A stretch of 64,000 nucleotides of DNA from Flaccisagitta enflata (lineage: Eukaryota; Chaetognatha; Sagittoidea; Aphragmophora): positions 108,686,001 through 108,750,000 of the forward strand of contig OZ231126.1 of NCBI GenBank assembly GCA_965153355.1. Direction: 5' to 3'. Of the stretch, positions 23,521 through 33,460 are shown one piece after another. Below the pieces are notes generated by a model. That model was not told the origin of the DNA and searched no databases. It saw nothing but the letters and a program-made list of their open reading frames with translations. Numbering within the stretch: the first letter of the stretch is position 1; each line of letters begins with the position of its first letter. The translations under genes and the position numbers were made by a program.

Positions 23521-24875
23521 TATTTATTTTCTTACAGAGCTACTGACCGGTGTGACGTCATCATTATTTCTAGCCATGATACCAAGGGTTTGTACTTTTA
23601 GCTCTTTTATTTCTATAGTAACTTCTAATAGAAATGCTAGAGGTAATGGTAAAGCTATGCTGATGGTCAGTTTTTAAACCTAGATTCTGGCCACTTTTGG
23701 CCACTTATACGATAAAGTATTAGTACTAAGCATACTTTATACTCTATACTTTAGGTTAACATGAATAAATGACCATTAGAAAGAAAGAAAGAAAGGAAGA
23801 AAGAAAGAAAGAAAGAAAGAAATGATGATGACCATCAAAATGCTGTAAGATAACAAGTATCACTACTACTGTCGCCAAATCATAGCCTGTACTCAGTTCT
23901 TGTACCTTTAGAGATTTGCTTTCGGCTGCCAAAATCATAGCTTGTACTTAGTTCTTGTACCTTCTGAGATCTAGCTTTGCCTGCCAAATCATAGCCTGTA
24001 CCTAGTTCTTCTACCTTCTGAGATCTAGCTTTGCCTGCCAAAATCATAGCCTGTACTTAGTTCTTATACCTTCTGAGTTGAGCATCCTTTATTCAGATAT
24101 ATAGTAGAAGCACAAGGTATGGCAAGGGAAAAGCGAGAGAGAAAGAGAAAGAAAGAACGAAAGACAGAAAGAAAGGAAGACAGAAAGAAAGATAGAAAGA
24201 TTTGAGCTGGTAAAATGATACTGAATACCCAGTGCTTCTACCTTTTTTGAGATTTGAGTTGAACTGAGAAAATGATACCGAATACTAAGTGCTTGAACTT
24301 TTGAGATTGGCCTTTTGTTTTTTTCTTAGATGAAAAGTAGAAGCATTTGGTATAGAGTTGAGAAATTAGGAACGGCCGAGTTAAGGAAAAAAAAGGGGAA
24401 AGGGATAAGGAGGAGATGAAGAGATATAAGGAATGATCAAAAAACTTTGGTAGGCTTATTGAAAAAGTAAATTTTGATATATAGATGTATGAGTATGTTG
24501 GAATGGCAGGTTTAAGGTTTTTGAGGTTCTTCTTAGGTATTTTGGTATACCCTTTCAGGTTTTTGGTAGTCCCTTTTAGGTGTATTGATGGTACATTTTT
24601 GGTTATTGTATGAGAAATTGGGTAAATTATAATGCCTCAAAAGGTTTTTTATTGTTACTTTAAAGGTTTTTTGATTGAAATTTTTTTAAAGCGAATTGTA
24701 AAAGCAAAATGAAGTTTTGAAATACAAAATGGCATAGTAAATGTGATATGAAAGGTAGGGAGATTAAAGGGACATATTAAGGTACATTTATAGTATTGGT
24801 AAATTTGAAGATTTTGGTTTGAGCATCTTTGGTAACATTTTTATGGTGCAAAATATGGTCAGTTACCTAATGGCT
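23521..24875. repeat. AAAG microsatellites and ~55-bp tandem
   Basis: (GAAA)n lies at 23779-23822 and 24125-24200. About four units containing ATCATAGCCTGTAC and TTCTTGTACCTTCTGAGAT lie at 23870-24080, with two more diverged units to 24310. The remainder is AT-rich without a gene. Confidence 0.75.
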
Positions 24876-25210
24876 CTAAAGACAGTTGACGGCTAAGATA
24901 AAAGATAGACAATACAGGTTAGACTGATCATGAGATAGAACAACATAGATAGAAAGACAGAGATAGAAAGAGAGAAAAGATAACAGAGATAGAAAGACAG
25001 ACATAGAAAGACAGAAAAGATGACATGACAAAATGGAGGAGGAAGAGGAGTTGACGTGACGCGAGGAAGAGGAAGAGGAAGAGGAAGAGGAAATAAAAGA
25101 AAAAAAAAGAAAATATATGAAAGTTAATAGGAAGAGGAAGAGAAATGGAGGAAAAGAAAGAAAGAAAAGAAATATAAGGAGGCGGAAGAGGAAGAGGAAA
25201 AGCATATATA
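24876..25210. repeat. Purine-rich degenerate repeats
   Basis: Imperfect AGATAGAAAGACAGA and GAGGAAGAGGAA tandems immediately left of the virus-like element. No terminal inverted repeat of that element could be defined here. Confidence 0.8.
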
Positions 25211-25217
25211 TATAAGC

Positions 25218-26237
25218 ATGATTTTACAATTTTCATTCGTAATGATGGCTGAATTAAATGAAAATTTTTATTCCACAAAAACTCATAAATATCCTCCATC
25301 AAGTTTTTTACTTTTACTGGGAAATAGTAATTGTGGTATGCAGCAAAAAAATACTTTTGGTAGCTAAAATAAGACTCTAGTTCTAATACTTTTGAATGAA
25401 AATATTTTTCATAGAAATTTAAGGCCAATACCTAGTTCTAAAACTTTTGATTAAAAATATTTTTCTTAGAAATTTAAGGCCAATACCTTGTTCTAATACT
25501 TTTGATAAGAAATAGTTAAAAGTATTTTTGTTGCATATTCAATTCATGGATAAAAAGGAAAGACTACATTTTTATTGGAGACAATTAAAGACCATTCAAA
25601 TCATTTTGTGACCAAGCCAACCAAGGTCATTTATTTTTTTCGCGAGGAGTGTAGTGCCGTGACAGAACTGAGAAAGTTTTTTTCTGAAAAAAATGATATT
25701 AAAGGATTGTTCTTAAGAAAGATTCCAGAGACAAATTTTATCGAAAGTTTGGGAATTGAAAAAGGATCCACTTGTATAATTTTTGACGACTTTCATGTAC
25801 AAGCTTTATCAAGTGAGCCGCTGAGGGAAACTCTTTTGAACCTCAGTAGTGTGTGGAATCACCATTATCAAATTGTCACATTCTATGTGGCGCAGCAATA
25901 TGACATGTTCCTGAAGTCGTCCAAACTGAATGGCCTTTTGGTTAACTCAACTCATATTGTGCTGTGGAGATCCAATCAAGACGTTAAAAGTATCAAAAGA
26001 AATTTGGATCGATATTTTGTCAAGTCAAAAGGAGATTTGACATTGTGGAAAATATTTGAACGCTATGTTCAAAGTGAACAATTTAAGTTTTTGATGATTT
26101 GTGTATCTCCTTTGTGTCGACGGCCTTCGGTTTGGATGAACACTCTAATGTCTTCAGATGATCAAGTTCTTTCCTTTCACGAGTCAGACCCAGAATCGGA
26201 TGATCAGGACGAGATTAAAAGTGTGCAAGTACAGTAA
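25218..26237 (+). CDS. FtsK/A32-like genome-packaging ATPase, 2 exons
   Basis: P-loop ATPase thought to pump DNA into capsids in Polinton/adintovirus-type elements. Exon 1 ends at 25335 (start ATG at 25218 or, giving ~257 residues, 25242). The intron is 25336-25557, GTATGC...AAAAAG. Exon 2 is 25558-26237. The phase-1 intron splits the Gly codon of the Walker A loop: exon 1 ends GNSNC plus one base, and exon 2 completes Gly and reads KTTF. Walker B is CIIFDDF at about residues 104-110, and THIVLWRSNQD near residue 165 fits the C-terminal part of A32-like ATPases. Without splicing, the frame has TAA at 25551-25553 just before the loop. First gene of the + strand cluster; 11 bp precede the next ATG. 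The acceptor is poor in pyrimidines, so the exact join rests on motif restoration. Confidence 0.8.
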
Positions 26238-26248
26238 GCAGTCAATCT

Positions 26249-26578
26249 ATGGCGTGGCGGAAAAAAAAGCATTTAAGAGCCTTCTTAGATGCTTGTGTCA
26301 CTGACTCCTTGTTTACTGAGGATTTGAAGACCAACGTTTTCGTATGCATAATTGAAATTGTGAAAAATTGCATGAAATCAAAGCTGAAGCATTGTTTCTC
26401 ATCAAAAACTTTGAAATACATAGCCAAAAACAGAAAACTTTTGAAATTCTTAAAAAGTAAAAGAATTTCTTTAAAAAAACAGAAAAAGAGATTCTTACGG
26501 TGTACAAAAAAGGAGCAAAAATTGTTTTACAATCATATTTTGTATGATTTTATAAACAACTGTTTAGAATGTGATTGA
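26249..26578 (+). CDS. Small basic helical protein of the virus-like element
   Basis: 109 residues from an ATG, strongly basic. Helical segment LKTNVFVCIIEIVKNCMKSK is followed by a KSKRISLKKQKKRFLRCTKK basic tract. Small ORFs of this pattern (Ile/Glu/Asn-containing helix, then a Lys-rich tract) are common in animal Polinton/adintovirus-like loci, where their role is not established. It sits directly after the ATPase and its stop (26576-26578) nearly touches the next gene. DNA-binding or minor core function is only a guess. Confidence 0.6.
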   Translation: MAWRKKKHLRAFLDACVTDSLFTEDLKTNVFVCIIEIVKNCMKSKLKHCFSSKTLKYIAKNRKLLKFLKSKRISLKKQKKRFLRCTKKEQKLFYNHILYDFINNCLECD

Positions 26579-27190
26579 TGGGCGAGTTCCACTAATCCTA
26601 CTAGTTATGTGAAATCTCCTTTTTTGAAGTCGGTTCTAGAGGAGGAAGGGACTTCATGCGAGGAAAAGATTGAGAAGATTAAAGGTTTTGTTGAAGGGAA
26701 AAAATTATCCCTTTTGAAAAGTGGACAAAGTGCATCAGGAAGTAGTCAGACAAACAGCAACAATGCCCCCAATGGAAATGCACCATTGATTTCTAACAAT
26801 AATGGTAATGCGCCATTGGCTCCTAACAACGAATCTGATGCTGTTTTGAGCGGATTAAGTGGGATAAAAGAGCGTCAACTTGGTGAAACAATTTTGGATG
26901 AAATAAATCGAAGTGACTTAATTGACTATGATAAAAATACTTTTGAGATCATAGTGCAATCTGAAGTTATAAAGTTCTCAAACATAAAAAATTTGATTGC
27001 ATTTTGTGTGACGTCAAACGCAGCGCAAATTCCAATTGGCTGCACAATTTTTATTGAAGCTTTAATGCAAATAAAAGCCTCGATAGCATCTTTGAGAAGC
27101 GGGGACGCTCAAATTATCAAGGAGGATTTATTGAGAGTGCGCGCTTTGACGCTTTAACGTTCTAGAATCGGATTTGTCCAATCTGAGGAG
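26579..27190 (+). CDS. Asn-rich protein of the virus-like element, start unclear
   Basis: An open frame to 27157 with no in-frame ATG near its start. The frame is closed upstream only by the previous gene's TGA. An ATG at 26578-26580 overlaps that TGA in a different frame, so a one-base indel in the GGG that follows could explain the missing start. The N-terminal half is low complexity (NSNNAPNGNAPLISNNNGNA). The C-terminal half (about residues 95-170) has alternating beta/helix patterns (DLIDYDKNTFEIIVQ, IPIGCTIFIEALMQI) like a conserved small ORF in related animal elements. A GTATGG donor at 27191 and an exon-like stretch at 27505-27595 hint at a further C-terminal exon, but frames do not agree without a shift. 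Confidence 0.5.
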
Positions 27191-27327
27191 GTATGGTAAT
27201 GGGAGTTTGACATGGGAATGTTAAATGACTGTTTGCCTGATTGTTTGCCTATATGCCTGCCTGTAAGCTTGTTTGTTAGGTCGTGTGTTTGTATACATGC
27301 CTGACTGTTGATTGGCTGCCTTTTTAG

Positions 27328-27487
27328 TAACGGACAAGCGACTTTATAAGGGGTTTTGCCCGTCCGTCGGTCCATTGGTCCATCGGCCAGTCCGTCGTTC
27401 CGTGTGATCGAGTTGGGAAGTGTGAAAACGCACATTTCCGCCCCTGCCCACCCATCCGCGACTGGTATTGTTCGTGTATTTTTTTGT
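27328..27487 (+). repeat. rep-H copy 8 (F)
   Basis: Runs from AGTAACGGACAAGCGACTTT, through a GTCCGTCGGTCCATTGG tract, to GCCCCTGCCCACCCATCCGC. It interrupts the virus-like element between the Asn-rich ORF and the integrase, inside the putative intron 27191-27504. Confidence 0.8.
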
Positions 27488-27592
27488 TCCTGTTTCTGTT
27501 TTTAGGAGTCCGAGGCTTACATCAAAAATTGAGGAAGCTTGGTCTACAGGAGTTGTGGATGAACCCGCGAAAGGAAGAAGGAAAAAGAAAAA

Positions 27593-28719
27593 ATGAGATC
27601 AAAAGTACGGCAATTATTGGATTCTGGTCTACGTGATAAAAGTTCTCCCTTGTTTCTATCAAAAAACAAAACTGAAATCAAGAAGTTTTTTGAATCAAGA
27701 GGATTTGATATTGATGAAAAGGAAATAGACCAATATTTGCAAGAAGAACGGTCTAATGGCATCCTCATTAGAAATGATTCTGAACGGAAGAAGAAGGAAA
27801 TATCTCGGGCGATGGTTTTAGCCCCAAAGTTCTTTTCTTGGGTATTTTCAGATGTTTTACATTTAAGTAAGAGCCGTGATTATGGGAAAGATAGTACTAA
27901 ATACGTGGTACTAATTGTTGACAGTTTGAGTTTATTTTGCTATTTAGCTCCATTAAAATCAACTAAAGCTGATGACTTGATTTCTGCATTTAAATCTATT
28001 TTTTTGCGTAGTCCTTATTTACTAGAGGTTGTGAACGTTTGAGTGTCGACATGGGTATTGAGTATCTCGCTAAAAAATCGCGTGCTTTTTTTTCTTCACA
28101 TGGTATTCGTTTAAATCCCATCCCCCCTAAAAGATTGGACCGAAGGTCGTATGGTGCAAATTTTGCAGAGGTCATGAATAGGTCTCTGAGGTCGTACCTC
28201 AAAAAACTTCAATTTAATGATGAAATGGTGAAGTTGTCATGGGCAGAAAAATTGTTAGCCATTGAAAATAGAATGAACAAAAAGGCAAGAGCTGTTTTTA
28301 AGGGGTACAGTAGCGTTGATATGTTAACACAGTCGCCAAAATATGTACAAATGCTAAAATATGATCGGCGCCTTGTAAGTAGAAAGTTTTTAAAGGAACA
28401 TATGAAAAATCCTAAAAATATTGTACTGTTTTCTATTGTGAAAATTCAAAAATACAAGCCTAAAGAAGGTTTGGGGTATAAGGAAAGCTATTCGTCTTTT
28501 TCGTCACAGTTTTACATTGTTTTGGAAAGACATGAGCACAACCATATTTTTTTCTTTACCCTTGGATCAGTGTTGTTACAGCCTGTGTCTCATTTGAAAT
28601 TTTCCTTTCATGAGTTGAAGGTGTTTAATGAGGTATCTTTGGCCAAAGCTCGTTATCTTAATTGTCTTGTAGAGCCACTTAAAAAAAAACTATTGGGGAT
28701 TATTCATATTTTAAAGTGA
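27593..28719 (+). pseudogene. Polinton/adintovirus-type integrase, one frameshift
   Basis: Retroviral-like (DDE) integrase that would insert element DNA into the host genome. The first frame is 27593-28042: an N-terminal helical region, WVFSDVLHL with the first catalytic Asp at residue 87, and KYVVLIVDSLSLFCYLAPLK. The continuation lies in another frame, about 28030-28719: SVDMGIEYL with the second Asp, NFAEVMNRSL with the Glu about 39 residues later, and a C-terminal SH3/chromo-like region with SFSSQFYIVLERH. The frames join only if about one base is missing between 28025 and 28042, next to a short T run. The ATG at 27593 overlaps (ATGA) an upstream open stretch ending in Lys codons. All catalytic residues are present; the break makes it non-functional as read. 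Confidence 0.85.
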
Positions 28720-28792
28720 AAAATTGTGATAAGGTTTTCTATGCTTCAAAACATGCCTTTGATTAGTACGGTTTAATTGTGTACAGATTACA

Positions 28793-29101
28793 ATGAATGC
28801 TACTACAGGGAATTGGTCTGTTGGGCCTGTATGGGATGAGCCTAGCACTACTCTAAGTAGCTGGGTTACTACTGTGAATGGAGAAAGTAATCGATCAAGG
28901 ACATCTGATTGGACGACCGCGGCACCTGAGATTGAATTGGAACTGAAATGGATTGAACCTTTGGCGATAGTGATGGATGGTTTTTTTGTGATGCTGGCCT
29001 TGCTCATGGGAGCTGTCTTCCTTTTTGCGAAGTTGGCTGCATCTGCCCAATTGAGGTGGGGTAGGAGATTTGAAGTTGATATTCGCATTGGAAATGTGTG
29101 A
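28793..29101 (+). CDS. Small single-pass membrane protein
   Basis: 102 residues from an ATG. An N-terminal ~50-residue Thr/Ser/Trp-rich part is followed by a hydrophobic segment at about residues 60-85 (FFVMLALLMGAVFLFAKLA) and a short basic tail. It lies on the same strand between integrase and the putative minor capsid gene. No family was recognised. Orientation would be N-out by the positive-inside rule. A TGTGTACAG acceptor-like site lies just upstream, at 28779-28787. Confidence 0.5.
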   Translation: MNATTGNWSVGPVWDEPSTTLSSWVTTVNGESNRSRTSDWTTAAPEIELELKWIEPLAIVMDGFFVMLALLMGAVFLFAKLAASAQLRWGRRFEVDIRIGNV

Positions 29102-29176
29102 ATGGTAGGAGGGCGGCCTGTGGAAATAAATGAAAGAAACGTTGCCCTGAGGAATTTGGTCTGAAGAGAAAGAGAT

Positions 29177-30355
29177 ATGGAGACATTGAAAGTAATAAGA
29201 GTGACGACAAAAGACAGGGGATGTTATGTGCGTGAGAAATCTTCATTTCATGTAAATATGAATGGACTAAACTTAAATGTTAACAAGAAAGAAAAAACAT
29301 TTGTGAAGATGGAACAATTAGTTATGCCTGAAAAAGTGAAAAAACTGAATTTCATCATGAACTTTGGGTATGATACCAAGTTTCTGAAAAAGGAAGATAC
29401 TCATGAATATGAAATTAAGTATGTGTCTCTGAACGATTTATGCCATCAAGTTAACACCCTCGTTTACAACAATTTCATAACAAAAACCGGCTGCATAGAG
29501 AACGTCAATTCGGGAAGCAACGATGTACCTTTGAATGCCAATGCCACAGAAGAGAATGCGACCATTGGGAATCCAGTTGATGGGAATCTGAACGAGAATC
29601 CAGGCGGGGATTCGGACGGGAATCCAGATGAGAATAATACAGGCGGGGATCCGGACGGGAATCCAGATGTTGCCAAGAGTACAGTGGTGATAGATGGGAA
29701 TCCAGACGTTGCCGAGAGTCCAGTGGTGATAAATGGTCCACCACCTGTAAAAAGAAAAGACAATGGAAATGTAAATAAAGTAGATCCAAATTTTGTAAAA
29801 TATTCACTACGACAAAAAACGAGTGCGACAAACTCCGTTGTTCCTGTGGAGGATATGTTTTGTCTGAAGTATGTAGATGGTAGAGTACAGATGAGAATGG
29901 CTGCTGGATTCATGTTTTTTGCTAGTGCTCATTTGTTGTTAGCTTTAGGATTTAGAAGTGAAGTGATGCGCACATTTACCAGTAGCGGGAAAACCGAGGC
30001 GGATGTCATAAAAGAGAGTGACAATTTGACATTGAAAATTTGTAGTTGTTTCAATATAAGTGATATTGTACATTTTCTTGCCGATAAAGACAGAATATGT
30101 CATATTGGATTTAAGAAACTTATTGAGCCTACATTTTACATAGATGGAAATTTGCACTCAATTCTTTGCTCATACGACATTGAAAAAAAAGTCTTTTTGT
30201 GCAATTTAAAGCGGTTGAATAATGTGTCATTTCGCGAAGTGCAGTTTTGCTTGTATAATAACTTGTTTGAGCCTTATGAATTGGGTGTTTGTGTGAAAAA
30301 ATGTCCTATTTCATTCAATTTGGTTATTTGTAAAAAAATTGTAGGCTCAAAATGA
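29177..30355 (+). CDS. Putative minor capsid (penton-like) protein, divergent
   Basis: 392 residues from an ATG. Residues 1-105 look like beta-strands (KVKKLNFIMNFGYD, EIKYVSLNDLCHQVNTLVYN). Residues ~110-190 are a low-complexity linker with repeated NPDGN/GNPDV units. Residues ~220-260 have VDGRVQMRMAAGFMFFASAH followed by LLLALGF, a pattern recalling the conserved capsid-associated gene next to the integrase in animal Polinton/adintovirus elements. The C-terminal third is Cys-rich and unplaced. Its stop overlaps the next ATG (ATGA at 30352-30355), a compact viral-style arrangement. The assignment rests on position and a short pattern, so it is tentative. Confidence 0.5.
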   Translation: METLKVIRVTTKDRGCYVREKSSFHVNMNGLNLNVNKKEKTFVKMEQLVMPEKVKKLNFIMNFGYDTKFLKKEDTHEYEIKYVSLNDLCHQVNTLVYNNFITKTGCIENVNSGSNDVPLNANATEENATIGNPVDGNLNENPGGDSDGNPDENNTGGDPDGNPDVAKSTVVIDGNPDVAESPVVINGPPPVKRKDNGNVNKVDPNFVKYSLRQKTSATNSVVPVEDMFCLKYVDGRVQMRMAAGFMFFASAHLLLALGFRSEVMRTFTSSGKTEADVIKESDNLTLKICSCFNISDIVHFLADKDRICHIGFKKLIEPTFYIDGNLHSILCSYDIEKKVFLCNLKRLNNVSFREVQFCLYNNLFEPYELGVCVKKCPISFNLVICKKIVGSK

Positions 30356-30834
30356 GTATTACAGGGACTGCGCTGGAAGTAATTAAGAAGAGAATGCCTG
30401 GTGAGGAACGGGAAGAAATATCTACAAGTGTGGAAAATCAAACTGCTGTTAAAACATATAAGGAAGATGTCAAAAACATGAAGAAGGGAAAGAAAAGATC
30501 CGCCAAAGGGAAACCCAAAAAGAAAGATGAAAAAAAAGATGATAAAAGTGGAAAGAAAACAACAGAAAAAAAACAGAAAGTGGACAGAAAGAAGACAGGA
30601 AGAAGCGGAGAGAAAAAGGACAAGAAGTCTGACAAGAAAAAGGGGAAAGAAAAGGAGAAAAGAAAAAAGTTACCAAAAACAAAGACTAAAAAAAAAAGAA
30701 AGAGAAAGGATAGTGACGCTAGTAGTTCCTCTAGTAGCTCCTCAAGTTCAAGTTCAAATTCAAGTTTGAGCTCATATTCTAGTTTGAGCTCAAGTGGATC
30801 ATCAATGTTGGAAGATACTGAAACGAAGGAATGA
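30352..30834 (+). CDS. Lys-rich, Ser-tailed chromatin-like protein
   Basis: 160 residues. Residues ~40-125 are more than half Lys/Arg with KKDEKKDDKSGKK-type blocks, followed by a ~40-residue Ser-rich tail (SSSSSSNSSLSSYSSL) and an acidic end. Composition resembles histone H1 tails or viral core proteins that condense DNA; low complexity prevents a homology claim. Start overlaps the preceding stop by four bases. Confidence 0.6.
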   Translation: MSITGTALEVIKKRMPGEEREEISTSVENQTAVKTYKEDVKNMKKGKKRSAKGKPKKKDEKKDDKSGKKTTEKKQKVDRKKTGRSGEKKDKKSDKKKGKEKEKRKKLPKTKTKKKRKRKDSDASSSSSSSSSSSSNSSLSSYSSLSSSGSSMLEDTETKE

Positions 30835-30943
30835 TGACACTGTGAATGATGACACTCTGTTTATATTTGTATATGAATGTACATATTTGTATATGAATGC
30901 ATGAAAATGTAAATTACTTGGTTATTAGGTGTAAAAAGTAACT

Positions 30944-31819
30944 ATGGGTAGAGAGCACAATCATGCCCCGATATGTAGTCGGTCTACCCCTGTATGCCGT
31001 CTTATGGAACTCTATGCTGAAGGATATATGTTGGATGAAGAGGATAGACATGAATTAGTAAGACAGTTGTTTCAGCGTGTAAATGGTTTCAAAGAAGAGG
31101 AAATAAAAAGATACAATTTGAATTCTCGAAAGCGTCAAAGTAACTTAAGATGTTATCATAATATAGAACCAACAGTTCCAGCAACGGACTGGAAGGAGTA
31201 TTTGGAGAAGCAAGAGAAACTGCATGAAAAAAGAGAAGAGATGAAGAAAAGAAAACTTGATGACAATGATTGTGAAGCGGCAAAAAAGAAACTGCGAATG
31301 TCGGAATCCACTAACGGCAAACCAAACGGCGAAATGAATGGCGAACGACAAACGACGAACGGCGAACGGGGAGCGACGAACGACAAACGACGAACGGCAA
31401 ACGGCGAAAGGGGAGCGGCGAATGGCGAACGGCGAACGGCGAATGGACGGCGATGGGTGGCTGAAGAAGGGCGATGGGAATGGGCGCCGAATGACGAGGA
31501 TGAAACGTCAAAAGTCGATGGAGGAAGGATGAATGACGAAGAAACAAGGAACAAAATGAATGACAAAAACAATGAAAAGGTGCAGGGTGGAGTGAAGTGG
31601 GAAAGCATATCTTTTGACGATCTCGATTAAGTCTTGGCATCATTAAATAAAAACGTCTATGGATCACAAGAAGATTGGGACAAAAGTGTAAGAGACTGGG
31701 AGAAAATGATAAATGGCGCTGCAAAATGCCTGCCAAAAAAAGACCAAAAGAAAAAGACAAACAAACAAAAAGGAAAAGGAGGGAATAATGATGATGGCGA
31801 TATTATTGTACTTGATTGA
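30944..31819 (+). CDS. Unrecognised charged protein, one in-frame stop
   Basis: An ATG opens a frame to TAA at 31628-31630, and the same frame stays open for 62 more codons to 31819 (YGSQEDWDKSVRDWEKMING then a Lys-rich end). The first 115 residues are helical and charged with a Cys/His-containing start (REHNHAPICSRSTPVCRLM). Residues ~122-170 are tandem NGER/TNGER repeats from an 11-14-bp ACGGCGAACGG minisatellite. I do not recognise the family. Whether the TAA is natural or a nonsense change is open; the downstream composition looks coding. Confidence 0.45.
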
Positions 31820-31928
31820 TTTATTTTGGCATTGTGTACAGCGTGTTATTAATGAATTGAAATGTCATATTTGTGCAGGTAACTTTGACAAAATTGAACC
31901 TTGAACATTGAACATTAAACATTGAACT

Positions 31929-32474
31929 ATGTCATGCCCGGGCATTGATATGAGGCCACAACCAGTGCCTATATTGCAATGTAGGCGCTGTCAATGTTAT
32001 GATGGATGCGATTTGGTTAAAGTCAGTGTTGTGATGAAGAATCTTCAAAAGTACAACGACCAATGCCAGTTGGTTACCTTGGAGGAACTGTTGAATTGGA
32101 TGAAGCCAAGATGCTATTTCGATGGAAAACCGGACGAGCCATTGCCATCGCCAAAGCCATCGCCATCGCCAAGGCCGGTGACAAGGGGAATGAAACGAAG
32201 AAACGAGGGCGAGGACGCGGTGCCCGTGGACCGAAGAATGGAAGAGAGAAACGCGAGTATGAAGAACAATGCGAAGGCGGTACGCGTTTGCGTTGGACCC
32301 GAGGATGGCGTTGTCATGGAGATATCGTTGTTCAAGCAGTCCTGCGTTGGGAGATGCAAAAAAGAAAATTGTGGACATTGTTGTGCCATGAAAAAGCCCA
32401 GTGAAAGTATGAAGGCTGTGCGTAGAAAAAAGAAAGAAATGTTACGAAAGCAAGTCGTGAATCACTACTATTGA
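31929..32474 (+). CDS. Cys-rich unrecognised protein of the virus-like element
   Basis: 181 residues from an ATG. An N-terminal cluster (CRRCQCYDGCDL) and a C-terminal cluster (SCVGRCKKENCGHCCAMKK) suggest two metal-binding sites. They flank a Pro/Ser-rich stretch with PSPKPSPSPRP and a basic region. The end is basic (KAVRRKKKEMLRKQVVNHYY). No family was recognised. The adenain-type protease expected in such elements is not evident here. Confidence 0.5.
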   Translation: MSCPGIDMRPQPVPILQCRRCQCYDGCDLVKVSVVMKNLQKYNDQCQLVTLEELLNWMKPRCYFDGKPDEPLPSPKPSPSPRPVTRGMKRRNEGEDAVPVDRRMEERNASMKNNAKAVRVCVGPEDGVVMEISLFKQSCVGRCKKENCGHCCAMKKPSESMKAVRRKKKEMLRKQVVNHYY

Positions 32475-32663
32475 GACATAAGATGTTAAGATGATTAAGG
32501 AAAGATTTACATGTGAATGAAATTAATTTGATGTGTTGTATATTTGTTTTAGATTGAAAATTGTGGGAGGACAATAACAATTGTGGTTTGGAACTGGAGA
32601 CGTTGACATTTGCAGTGAAAAAAAAGGGTTGAATCAAGAAGCAATGAAGAGTTTAACGATGGC

Positions 32664-33176
32664 ATGGATTGCGGAAAAGTGATGGAGGGGAGAGATGTTG
32701 ATCAGGAGATTGTGGCTAGTGGGGGAGGAGAGGAGGGTGAAGGAAGTGGGTGCGATGTTGAAAGTGAAACTGACAGCGACAAAGGGATGCCAGTTTCATT
32801 GGAACAGCGTTTGGATGCGATCGACGCGAAACTTAACGATTTGCGTATGGGGATGTCGTTGTTTAGCGAAAGGCTTGGCGAACTAGTTGCGTTGAGCAAC
32901 AACCAAGCTGAAGGGAATTATGGAAAACGGGACATGGTGACGTCATTGATGTTCGAAACGTACGTGGATGAGGCCATTTCAAACGGGCATTCGTTTGGTG
33001 TCAGCAGGTGCTTCATTCAGGAATTCATCACCAAAACATTCTCATTGCCTTGCAATAAATATCTTCAGAGGAGAATTGGGGCAACGTTGCGCAAAAAAAT
33101 TTCTGAAGGAGTTTACAGAGTTGAGAACAACCTGTATTCCTTCTACAAGGAACAGAGCAAAAAAACTGATTCATAG
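32664..33176 (+). CDS. Winged-helix, linker-histone-like protein
   Basis: 170 residues from an ATG. Residues 1-45 are acidic and Gly-rich. Residues ~45-80 form a likely coiled coil (LEQRLDAIDAKLNDLRMGMS). Residues ~95-165 read like a winged-helix domain of the linker-histone type: TYVDEAISNGHSFGVSRCFI, a middle helix, LRKKISEGVYRVENNLYSFY. Linker-histone domains bind nucleosomal or bent DNA. Its place beside two other very basic genes suggests a role in condensing or chromatinising element DNA; that is inference. Confidence 0.55.
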   Translation: MDCGKVMEGRDVDQEIVASGGGEEGEGSGCDVESETDSDKGMPVSLEQRLDAIDAKLNDLRMGMSLFSERLGELVALSNNQAEGNYGKRDMVTSLMFETYVDEAISNGHSFGVSRCFIQEFITKTFSLPCNKYLQRRIGATLRKKISEGVYRVENNLYSFYKEQSKKTDS

Positions 33177-33184
33177 TGCTTCAT

Positions 33185-33335
33185 GGGCATGTGGTTAAGT
33201 GCCCAAGTGCCCAAGTGCCCAAGTGCTAAAGTGCCCAAGTGCAAAAGTGCCCAAGTGCAAAAGTGCCCAAGTGGCCAAATGTTAAAATTTTGAAGTGCCC
33301 AAGTGCCAAAGTGTTTGAATGCCTTCATGTTTAAT
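33185..33335. repeat. 10-bp minisatellite
   Basis: About 14 imperfect units of AAGTGCCCAA, starting within 10 bases of the winged-helix stop codon. Confidence 0.9.
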
Positions 33336-33460
33336 TGTATAAATGCATAAAAAATGTTTATGTAATTCTAAAGAGATATGGAAAAGTAATTTTGTATGTT
33401 TTTTGATGTTCTTTTTTTTTTAATTTTAAGTGCTGCTGTGACAAAGAAAAAAAACTGAAA

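Noticed and set aside
31929-32474. Cys-rich ORF as the missing adenain protease
   Set aside because: No His...Asp/Glu...Cys triad in the adenain order is visible; Cys residues cluster as metal sites.
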